Source: Lentimicrobiaceae bacterium (GTDB lineage Bacteria > Bacteroidota > Bacteroidia > Bacteroidales > F082). Taken from it: 64,000 nt of DNA. Positions 1 through 9,000 of the stretch are shown here, piece after piece (position 1 is the first letter of the stretch; each line of letters starts with the position of its first letter). The stretch lies in NCBI GenBank assembly GCA_015061365.1, contig SUWS01000006.1:1-64000 (forward strand), given 5' to 3'. The translations under genes were made by a program, and so were the position numbers. Below the pieces are notes generated by a model. It saw only the letters and a list, made by a program, of their open reading frames with translations. It did no database searches and was not told the DNA's origin.

Positions 1-134
1 TTCCTTCATACAGCAAAGGTAATAAAAACTGATGTGATTTTGATAAGCTCTCGGAACATATATACCTTTCTATGATATATTTTCCACTCACTTATTTTCA
101 CACTGCAAACTTAGAGTCTCTACGTTTGTTGATC

Positions 135-218
135 GTAGAGACGTGACACTAATATGGTTGGTAATTCCTTGATACAAAAACGACCTAAACATTTTTCAAC
201 CATATTATGGTGCGTCTC
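135..218. repeat. GTAGAGACG...CGTCTC hairpin element, AATATGGTTG type
   Basis: Near-identical to 10852-10935. Confidence 0.85.
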
Positions 219-225
219 AAAATTT

Positions 226-495
226 TCAGTTTTTCAGTTTCTCAGATTTAAACCTGAAATATCCCAACGCCAACGCTCCGAGAATCAAGAGTCCGTTGCC
301 GAGTGGAGCCGACGATTGATGTCCGTCTAAGCCATGAGCGTAAGGCAACGCCGGCTCTAAACCCCATTCCGTTCTTTTATCATCCACGTTATTATAAGTA
401 AAGAATCCGTCACTTTGGGCATTAAGACTCATCCCGAGACCTAACGCGAATATTATTGTGATTATGTATTTTCTCATTTTATTATTTTTTGTCAA
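226..495 (-). CDS. Small secreted protein with signal peptide and C-terminal PLG(N/S)GLLIL + hydrophobic + basic tail
   Basis: ORF 89 aa; N-terminal signal peptide; C-terminus APLGNGLLILGALALGYFRFKSEKLKN nearly identical to the 60242..60517 paralog. Confidence 0.75.
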   Translation of the reverse strand: MTKNNKMRKYIITIIFALGLGMSLNAQSDGFFTYNNVDDKRTEWGLEPALPYAHGLDGHQSSAPLGNGLLILGALALGYFRFKSEKLKN

Positions 496-576
496 CAGTC
501 AACGGTCAACAGTCAACAGTCCTTGGGTATATTTTTTCTGATATATATTGTGGACAAAGTCTGTTGTCCGTTGTCA
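494..576. repeat. Inverted heptad arrays (GTCAACA family)
   Basis: gtcaaca gtcaacg gtcaaca gtcaaca gtccttgg ... gtggacaaagtctgttgtccgttgtc. Confidence 0.85.
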
Positions 577-578
577 TT

Positions 579-2969
579 TTATAAAATCAACTTCTGTACA
601 TTAACTCCATTTTCATCTATTTTCTGAATGATATAAATTCCGGAATCGAATCCGTCTACAAGGACGTGGCAAGCCGCGTCCCTACCTGCCACATCTGTAC
701 GGACGTGGCAAGCCGCGTCCCTACCTGCCACACCTGTACGGACGTGGCTTGCTGCGTCCATGCGGAGAACACAACGGCCCAACGCATCATAGATATTAAT
801 CTGCGCCTCACCGGAAATATCTGTGATGATTAAATTCTCTCCAGAAACGTACGCAAAATGACTGTCGTCTGTTGTCTGTTGACTGTTGTCCATCTTGATG
901 ATAAAACGTTCCGCATTGTCATTTGAATTTGCAATAAATGAATATTCATTTTCCAAAAGAAGATTTATTTTCTCGCCCGTCATCTTATCAAGAAGATAGA
1001 GATTTTCATAATCGCCTTTAACATCGAAAGTCAAAGTGTAGGTTCCCATTTCTTTTGCATCGAAGTAAAGAGGAATTTCGTCGATGGCGGTGTTGAAGTT
1101 CATGATGCCGTAATTGACGTTTTCTTCTTTAACATAAATATTCGCAAGTCTCTCGTTGAAGTTAACGAGTTTCGGAAATCCCGATTTCACTTCGTCATCA
1201 AAACGTATTATGACATTATCGGAACCTTTATCGTTGGAAGCTATGATGTTGATGGAATTAGATTCAGCGCGATATGATCTACGGCTTGCTTTCGTGAATC
1301 TGATGTAATTATTTCCTGTCTCGTTTGTCCTTACCATGAAACCTTCGCCTGCCTTTATCGTTCCGTTTTCCTTATAGACATAACCTCCGTTTATAGCATC
1401 CAAAGTAGCGAAGCCGTCATATACATTATTAATATCGACATCATTTTCCCAAGTCAAGTCGAATGCGAACGGATTACCGATGAGGTTAAACTGGGCGAGG
1501 ATATTTTCAGGATAATGGTTTAAATCTATCTGATATGACTCACCTTTTGCAAGACAGTTGAGATTACCTTTAAACTCAGCGACGTTATCTTCATTCTGAT
1601 ATGAAACCAAATAGCCTCTGCCCTTTTCAAATGAGTTCTCATTGACAAACTCAACATCGTCGATAATGAGTTGTTCAGAACCATCTCTTGCATCGTCAGC
1701 CAAATAATGATAAAATGCGACATACACATTCTGACCTGAATAGTTACTTAAACCAACACTGAAAGTTTCTGCATTTTCATTATCAATAGAATATTCTCCT
1801 AATATCTCTGTAAAATCTTCAACATTCCTATTTGAAGTTGACAATAACACCTTGAAAGTCTCAGGGATTCTGTCGTATGTAACGTATGCTTTAAAACTCA
1901 ATAACGTGCTTTCGTTTACCATGATTTGAGGTGATACCAAATAGTTATCTGCGTAAACATCTTCTCTGTCATAATAAGAATAAGAAGTCATGAAACCATC
2001 CCTGTCATCATATTCCCAATTCAATCCGTCGCCGTCGGCATCAATAAAAGTCCATCCGTTGTTAAAAGGATTTGAGCTGAAGTTATATGTCTTTGTCGTC
2101 AACTCCTTAAAGTTCTGCCATTGATATTCATTTGTTCCGTCGTACATATAGAGGTCGTAGTCGCCATCGGCAGGAATGAAGTCTGAGGTATTCACATTCT
2201 CCATTGGAGAAGAGATGAACTGCCAACCGGTGTTATCTTCTTCTCCCCAAATTCCAGTCGGCACCTCAATCTCGTTCTTGAAAGTAGCGGCTACACCTTC
2301 ATTATGATGTATCAATTGTCCGCCCTCTTCAATTATCAAGGCGTTGACATCAGCGTTAGTCAAGGTTTCGTTAACTGTAAGAACGCCACCATTTTTAATA
2401 GTGAGTGATTTGGTTTCGTTGATGGATAATGAATAAACTGTTATATTATCGGTTATTAATGCATCGCCGTCAATCGTCACAATACTTTTCTCTGTCGGGA
2501 CCTTTGAATTTTCCCAGTTGGAAGCATCATTCCATGAGCCGCTGCCAGTGAAAGTCGGATTAGGTTCGGTAAAGATGACGATATATGGATTATTGGCATC
2601 TCCAACAATACCGTTGACAGTAAATTCCAATGTTTGCGAACAAACTAATTCCGTCAATGAATTTGTGGAATGATCATAAAATTTAAAGTTAAGTCTCTCA
2701 CCATCTTCATTGCCATAGATAGTAATGTTATAGATGTATTTATCTGTAACTGTGGAAATACGTGGCAAGGCACAAGCTCTCAACTCATCACCGCAAAATG
2801 CTCCAAGTTCTAACATTTCATTTTGTTGTTCAACATCATCAATAAATATTGAAGCTGTCACACTCATGCTGTGTTCAAAGGCATTAGGATTCACCTGCCA
2901 ATATAATTCTGTCGAGCAGGCGATTCTTGCAATTAAAATTAAACTAATAGTAAATAAAAACTTTCTCAT
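579..2969 (-). CDS. T9SS-type secreted cargo protein with a choice-of-anchor J / cleaved-adhesin-like domain
   Basis: 796-aa ORF, signal peptide, WNDASNW/LTFDVKGDYENLYLLDKMTGEKINLLLENEYSF segments, C-terminal INIYDALGR...SGIYIIQKI...VQKLIL; paralog at 60514..62379. Confidence 0.75.
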   Translation of the reverse strand: MRKFLFTISLILIARIACSTELYWQVNPNAFEHSMSVTASIFIDDVEQQNEMLELGAFCGDELRACALPRISTVTDKYIYNITIYGNEDGERLNFKFYDHSTNSLTELVCSQTLEFTVNGIVGDANNPYIVIFTEPNPTFTGSGSWNDASNWENSKVPTEKSIVTIDGDALITDNITVYSLSINETKSLTIKNGGVLTVNETLTNADVNALIIEEGGQLIHHNEGVAATFKNEIEVPTGIWGEEDNTGWQFISSPMENVNTSDFIPADGDYDLYMYDGTNEYQWQNFKELTTKTYNFSSNPFNNGWTFIDADGDGLNWEYDDRDGFMTSYSYYDREDVYADNYLVSPQIMVNESTLLSFKAYVTYDRIPETFKVLLSTSNRNVEDFTEILGEYSIDNENAETFSVGLSNYSGQNVYVAFYHYLADDARDGSEQLIIDDVEFVNENSFEKGRGYLVSYQNEDNVAEFKGNLNCLAKGESYQIDLNHYPENILAQFNLIGNPFAFDLTWENDVDINNVYDGFATLDAINGGYVYKENGTIKAGEGFMVRTNETGNNYIRFTKASRRSYRAESNSINIIASNDKGSDNVIIRFDDEVKSGFPKLVNFNERLANIYVKEENVNYGIMNFNTAIDEIPLYFDAKEMGTYTLTFDVKGDYENLYLLDKMTGEKINLLLENEYSFIANSNDNAERFIIKMDNSQQTTDDSHFAYVSGENLIITDISGEAQINIYDALGRCVLRMDAASHVRTGVAGRDAACHVRTDVAGRDAACHVLVDGFDSGIYIIQKIDENGVNVQKLIL
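662..759. repeat. 2.5 copies of a 39-bp in-frame repeat containing a GGACGTGGCAAGCCGCGTCC hairpin, inside CDS 579..2969
   Basis: ggacgtggcaagccgcgtccctacctgccacaYctgtac at 662-700 and 701-739, partial at 740-759. Confidence 0.9.
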
Positions 2970-2982
2970 CTGTTGTTAATTT

Positions 2983-5367
2983 TTATTTAAAAGACATTAT
3001 TTTATCGTTATCATCATTGCTAAAATACATATAAGCATCGCCAGTTTGCAGAATCTCTAATGAGCCGTCCCAGCCGTAGCCTTCATAATATTTCGCGAAC
3101 TTTGTCTGTGACTTGATGACATCTCCATCAGCAGGCGTAAAGCCAAAGTCAGTGTCATCAATTGATATTTCTTCATTGTTTGAATAATTTATCCAGTTCC
3201 AGCCTTTTTTAATAATAATCTCATATTGATCCATATCCGTCAGGAATCCTCTCAACTCTATATTTATCGGATTTGACATATTAATCATGTAAAAAGTCCT
3301 GTTGTCGAACATATCCAAAGAACCGTCCCAAACACCTTGTTCTTCATAATACAAAGTAAACTCTGTCATAGATTTAATTATCTGAGCATTATCTCCCAAG
3401 GCTTCTTTCAAGGCATCTAATCCTTCCGTTCCATTTATGTTAAGATTTGTCGAATACCAGTTCCATCCTTGTTTAAGTTCTCTGACATCAGTCGTAAGAA
3501 GATCTATTTTCTTGATCTGATTTCCTTCAGAATCCTTATTATTTCCTTTGACATCGCTGAGAATTATGTTCTTGAGCGATACCGTCGCCGTTTCTGTTTG
3601 CATCTCAAGATTTCTGTTAAGACGTATCTTTAGCACCGCTCCTTCATTGCCACTTATAATAGCGTTGCTCATCGAGAACATTATGATCTTAAAAGTAGAA
3701 TCGTTGATAGGGACACTCGTAAGCGAGAATCCTTGACAGCGTTCCGTGAGACTGATATCACTGCTTTGTAAGGTGTAATATTCATTTGGATAACTGAAGT
3801 CTACCTGCAATGCTGTTATCTCAGAATAGTTATCCATATTGACAAGTACATCTAAATACTTATCAGACACCACAGCTTCGTTGTCAATGGAAAGTCCGTT
3901 AGGTTCATATCTGCTGCCAATGACCTTCACCAACTGCAAGCCGTTTGTAGGATCGTTGCTGTAGATACGCATGGTACTTTTGAAATCGCCTTCAGTAGTT
4001 TTATTGCAACTTATGGTGATGTTTGCGTTGCCGTAATTATTGATAACTAAAGGAAATTCCGTCAAACACGAAAGATAACTGTCGTTAAATTTCACGCTGT
4101 CGATGCGAAGTGGTGCATTGCCGTTGTTTGTTATACGGAAATCTTTCTGTATGACTTCCGTAATCGATGAACTCGCCAAATCCACAGTAGAACTGACAGA
4201 GATCTTAGGCGAACTCACGCTGACATAACCGCTGTAGGAGCCAGACATCACGTTATGTGCCTGAGCATCGGTAAGGATAACCTTCTTAGGATAAAGATAA
4301 TGATTTCCGGAGGTTCCCTTTATCTTTACCTTGAAACTTGCTATTACGCCATCATCACCGTTGAATGAGGAGTTTGTAGGAGAATATGCCACCAACACAA
4401 GAGTGTCGTTTCTCATGCTCGCCATTCCCACGTGGTCGGTCTTACGCGATGAGAGTTCGAAGCCGTTGGTCTGATATTGCAGAGCAGAAGGCATCTTGAT
4501 ACAGAACTGGAATCCTGTGATGGCATCCATATTATTTACCTTGATATTGACATCGACTATGCTGTCGCAATATCCGCTTGTTGAAACAATACGCAGTTCA
4601 TTCACCGAATAAGGATCCGCTATAACCTTCGCTGTCCGGTTTCCGTTGGAAGCGTCGGAGACGACTGTCACACTATAGTTCACCGCTCCTGCCGCCACAG
4701 GCGAATACACTATAGTGAAAGAAGCAGAACTTCCGGCGGAAAGCACTTTCTCCGTAAATGACGGACATGAAAGCGTCGCATCTGAGAATTGCAGCCCGCT
4801 TATTGTCAGGGGCATGTTACCGACATTCTTAACTGTAAGTGTCTTGTTATATGTACTTCTTATAGGGACATGACCATAGTCTAGCTGTGGCGTTCTTATC
4901 TCTATCTTAGGCGTCAACACATTGACTGAGCCGTTGTATGTAGTGAGCGGCAGTTCGTTACCAGCAGCATTTACCAACTTAGCTTTTGTATGATTAAGAG
5001 GGAAGCTGCCTGGCTCGTTGCCTATTCTCAGCTGAAATTTTGCGACAACACCCTCATTGCCTGTGAACGCTTTGCCCGACAAGGAGAAAGCATATAGCTT
5101 GAGTGTGCCGTTAACGACAGATGCCACTAATTGGTGATCTACACTTCTGTAAAGCACTGCCGAGTTTGCCACGTAACTAAGATTCTCCCCGAGAGGAATC
5201 TCTGTCTGAAATGCCACGAAAGAATCTGCGTTGGTGATGCACAACTCTATCTCCACCACCTCATTGGGACGACCCTCAGCCGATGAAAGCGACATGCTGT
5301 TCTGCGCCCTGAGCTGTGTGCTGTGAGCTATGAGAAGAACCGATATTATTTTTAAAAATTTTATCAT
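2983..5367 (-). CDS. Secreted protein with three cohesin-like modules, intervening ASH/DUF1573-like segments and two C-terminal GWNW modules
   Basis: 794-aa ORF; repeated pattern VEIELCITNADSFVAFQTEIPL...LKLYAFSLSGKAFTGNEGVVAKFQLRI seen three times; KQGWNWYSTNLNI and KKGWNWINYSNN modules. Confidence 0.65.
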   Translation of the reverse strand: MIKFLKIISVLLIAHSTQLRAQNSMSLSSAEGRPNEVVEIELCITNADSFVAFQTEIPLGENLSYVANSAVLYRSVDHQLVASVVNGTLKLYAFSLSGKAFTGNEGVVAKFQLRIGNEPGSFPLNHTKAKLVNAAGNELPLTTYNGSVNVLTPKIEIRTPQLDYGHVPIRSTYNKTLTVKNVGNMPLTISGLQFSDATLSCPSFTEKVLSAGSSASFTIVYSPVAAGAVNYSVTVVSDASNGNRTAKVIADPYSVNELRIVSTSGYCDSIVDVNIKVNNMDAITGFQFCIKMPSALQYQTNGFELSSRKTDHVGMASMRNDTLVLVAYSPTNSSFNGDDGVIASFKVKIKGTSGNHYLYPKKVILTDAQAHNVMSGSYSGYVSVSSPKISVSSTVDLASSSITEVIQKDFRITNNGNAPLRIDSVKFNDSYLSCLTEFPLVINNYGNANITISCNKTTEGDFKSTMRIYSNDPTNGLQLVKVIGSRYEPNGLSIDNEAVVSDKYLDVLVNMDNYSEITALQVDFSYPNEYYTLQSSDISLTERCQGFSLTSVPINDSTFKIIMFSMSNAIISGNEGAVLKIRLNRNLEMQTETATVSLKNIILSDVKGNNKDSEGNQIKKIDLLTTDVRELKQGWNWYSTNLNINGTEGLDALKEALGDNAQIIKSMTEFTLYYEEQGVWDGSLDMFDNRTFYMINMSNPINIELRGFLTDMDQYEIIIKKGWNWINYSNNEEISIDDTDFGFTPADGDVIKSQTKFAKYYEGYGWDGSLEILQTGDAYMYFSNDDNDKIMSFK

Positions 5368-5433
5368 AATTATTTACTTTCATTTTTTCTTAACTAAGAA
5401 CCTTAATATTAAAAAGTGACGGACATCTTTCAT

Positions 5434-5932
5434 TCAATAATTTTCTGTAAGTTCTCGGACAGGACGCACCGTGTAGCCATTATTGCGATTGTTGTTGTTC
5501 ACGTTGTAGTTACCACTATCAAATTGAAGGTTGTACGCGTTGTTCGTATTGCTTGAATTAGGCGTAGAACTTTACATTGAATTTACTTTGCACGCTGCCA
5601 ATAACCGTAGCCATTAGCATTCTGGCTAAATCATTTATCTCTTTTTATCCGGCGGCATCATACTGAGGGTTGCCGCTGAAGTCACTGATATTTTGTTCAA
5701 ATGTCACGCTGTTAGATTGTGTGTATTCATCCTTTGGTTTTGTCTCACCCCAAGCATAATAGTTACCATATTGTTCCGGCACGCTAGCTCCCACATTACA
5801 GGTAGCCCATTTTACACTAAGTCCAAGGTCAACCCATTCATGTCCGTTCTCAATGTTATCTTGAGAATATACTGGCTGATAAAATCCCATTATACAGCCA
5901 AGGATTATTGTAATTAAAAAAGTCTTTTTCAT
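5434..5932 (-). pseudogene. Decayed FISUMP (Fib_succ_major) / C-type-lectin-fold-like protein
   Basis: N-terminus MKKTFLITIILGC...HEWVDLGLSVKWATCNVGASVPEQYGNYYAWGETKPKDEY then in-frame stop; 3' remnant reads NSSNTNNAYNLQFDSGNYNVNNNNRNNGYTVRPVRELTENY* in another frame. Confidence 0.7.
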
Positions 5933-5949
5933 AATTATTTTATTTAAAA

Positions 5950-6045
5950 TGTCAACAGACAACGGACAACAGACAACAGACCTTGGGTATGCATCAGCAT
6001 CAACGTGGACAAAGACTGTTGACCGTTGACTGTTGACCGTTGACT
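5950..6045. repeat. Inverted heptad arrays (GTCAACA/GACAACA family)
   Basis: gtcaacagacaacggacaacagacaacagaccttgg ... gtggacaaagactgttgaccgttgactgttgaccgttgac. Confidence 0.85.
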
Positions 6046-6050
6046 GAAAT

Positions 6051-9000
6051 TTATTTCATATAAACCACCTTGCTTCTTTGTACCATATTTCCGTTTACAT
6101 ACATATTAATAATGTATATTCCTGTTGGGATGTCTGACTTAGGTTGCCATTCGTAATTGTATTTTCCTCGCGACTGTGTGCCGAGGTTTATGTTGGCTAC
6201 TTCCTGTCCCATGATGTTAGTGATGGTAAGAGTGATGTCGCCGCTCTTGTCGCCTACTATATATGGGATGTTGATGCTGCTGTTGAACGGGTTCGGATAT
6301 GGAGCGTTGAGGGCATATATCTCGTTTTCTGTGTCAACGCCTAATGTCTCTTCAATAGCAAGTACGTTGCTGCCGTTCACGTCGGCGAGTATCATCTCAT
6401 CCACGTCGCCATAGTTTATTCTCATAATGGCGTGTTTGCCTGCATCTAATTTCTGTCCGCTGAGACTGTATGCCATGAACATATATCTACCGTCAGCGAC
6501 GAATTGTCCCACCTGTTCAAACTTATCCATCGCACTGAGGATTTCAATATCGTCTTCATCTTCACAGTTGATATAAATCTGTACGCCGCCGAGTTCTACA
6601 GGAGTATCGACATACAAGATGCCGTCTTCTATATAATATTTGGCTGTTGCTACAGGAACTCTGTCTGCTTCATATTTACCAGAAATGATTATGTTTACGA
6701 TACCTACTATATCCATAACGTCAATCTCGCCGTCGCCGTTGATGTCGGCTGCGCCATATACGAAAGGCTGAGGCACATCGCCGATAATGTAAGAAACCAC
6801 TGTCACAATATCAGCCACGTCGACAGCGAGACTGCCGTTAGCGTCGCCAGGCTGTGCTGTGAGAGGAACAGTAGACACATTAGTTGAAGCGTCGCTTTCG
6901 GTGAGGTTGGTACGTAATGTCTTGTAAAAATAGTAGTAACGTTCACCAGGAACAACGTCGAAGTCGGTGAATGTTGTATCTGTTATCATTTCTGTATTAA
7001 CGAGTATGGTATCAGTATTGACACCGCGAGTATCTTTTTGGTAACGATACATATTCCATCCCAAGTGGTCGTTGAAATAAGTAGAGTCGTTTTCCCAAGC
7101 GAGATCCACCTTGCCGATACCAGGAGTAGCCTCGAAGCCCACGCTCATCGAGCCGGCAGCAGACACCTGCACGTTAAAACGCATATTCTCTACAGGAATA
7201 TCGAAATACTCATTATCTCTTGCATTAGCGACATAGATACGGTTGAGACCGTCTGTTACTGTAGAAGCGTTCAGATCTAAATACACAGTATATATAGTAC
7301 TATCTGCGCTCCAGCTGCCGTCTTCTGCTATAGCCACTTGAGTATAAGGAGGACGCACGCCCATAGCCACCATAGGAGCTACAGCAACATCCATAGGACG
7401 GTTGAAATAAACCTCGAACTTATGACGGCCCACGCCGAGAGGAACAACTTCATCAAATTCATCTTGAGCGTCCTTACCGTTTACGAGGACTTTCCATACG
7501 ATACCATGAGCATCAGCGGAAGGACGTGTCAACATATTGGAGAGATCTAATGAACCAAAACCAGTTGGATAAAGCGGATGGTCAAAATCTAATACATTCT
7601 TATCTGCCAAATCTATTCTTCCCGTACCTAAATAATTAGGATTCTCTGGAATAAATACAGATGGGGTTGCTGATACATACGAAATAGATAGCATTCTATT
7701 ATAATCGTGATAGTAGTTACTGAACACATTAGAGTTATTAGTTGCTTTTGCTGAAATAATATAATCACCACCACCCCAACTACTATAATTGTTAATATGA
7801 TTAGAATTATTTGTTTTTTGCGAACCTACAAACACACCTGGACTTCCATAATTATTATAAACATTCGTATTATTAAACGTCGTATATGCGAATAAATAAG
7901 ATTTAGCAATACAATTTCTCACGACACAATTTCTCAATTTGGCTGCATTTATACTATAATAACTATTTATTTGAGGGTTAATATATAGGTCTTCAAATAT
8001 AGCATACTCAACTTCATTATTGTTAAACATCAAAGACGACATATAAGCAGTTTCCAAGTCTGCCATTGTAAACACAATTGGTTGTTCCGGAGTTCCCACA
8101 CATACTAAGGAACCATTTGCAGCATTAAAGGAAGAGTTTGCTTTAAATTTCAAAACCGTACCTGGCATTATTGTAAGTGTGATCCCTTCAGGTACTACCA
8201 ATGGTGAACTAACTATATAATGAACGTTAGGATAGAGAGTTGTGTTTTCCATTATCATACCACCGAGTTCTACACCGTTTTCCACTTGTATTGTAAATGG
8301 ATATTCCATAACGTATTCGGCATTAGGGCAGCTTGCTTTCAATACTAAATTAATATAACGTCCGTCAACAACGTTTTCATTTATTTTAAGTATCACTGGG
8401 TTAACAGCCTTGCTTTTTGCGTAAGCCGAGAGATTATGTCCGAAGTCAATATTATCGTTAGAGATAAAGTCTATAGTTGTCTCATCTTCATATTCTGCAA
8501 ACTCAATCCAGTAAGTAATATCTTCTGCTGCGCCCCATGTGGTACGTAATGTAGGATAGAACAACATTGTCTCACCTGCGTCAGGTCTGAGGTCGCCGTC
8601 GCCTTCTTCAGTATCGTTAAGTTCGTAAGTCACCATTTGCAATTGTGCCGGTGCAGGTCCTGCGTTATAGCAAGCCTCGAAATCAACGTTAGCGCCAGAG
8701 GTATTGATAAGGTCGCCCCAGAGCATCTCCTGTGAAGCATACGGTTTGGCGTGGAGAAGAGCCGAGATACCGCCAGCTACCAAAGGACAAGCCATTGAAG
8801 TTCCGTTGAGATATTTATAATTACCGTTTTGTACTGTACTTACTATGCCAACACCTGGAGCATAGAGCTCATAGTTATAAAGCTGCTCTTCGCTATAAGC
8901 AGAGAAAGAAGGACCGTCGCAGTCGTAGTTGGAAAAAGGTGCTAAGGCATAACTACCATCTTCAAGTTCCATAGTCGCTTGTACACCAAGAACGAAGGTG

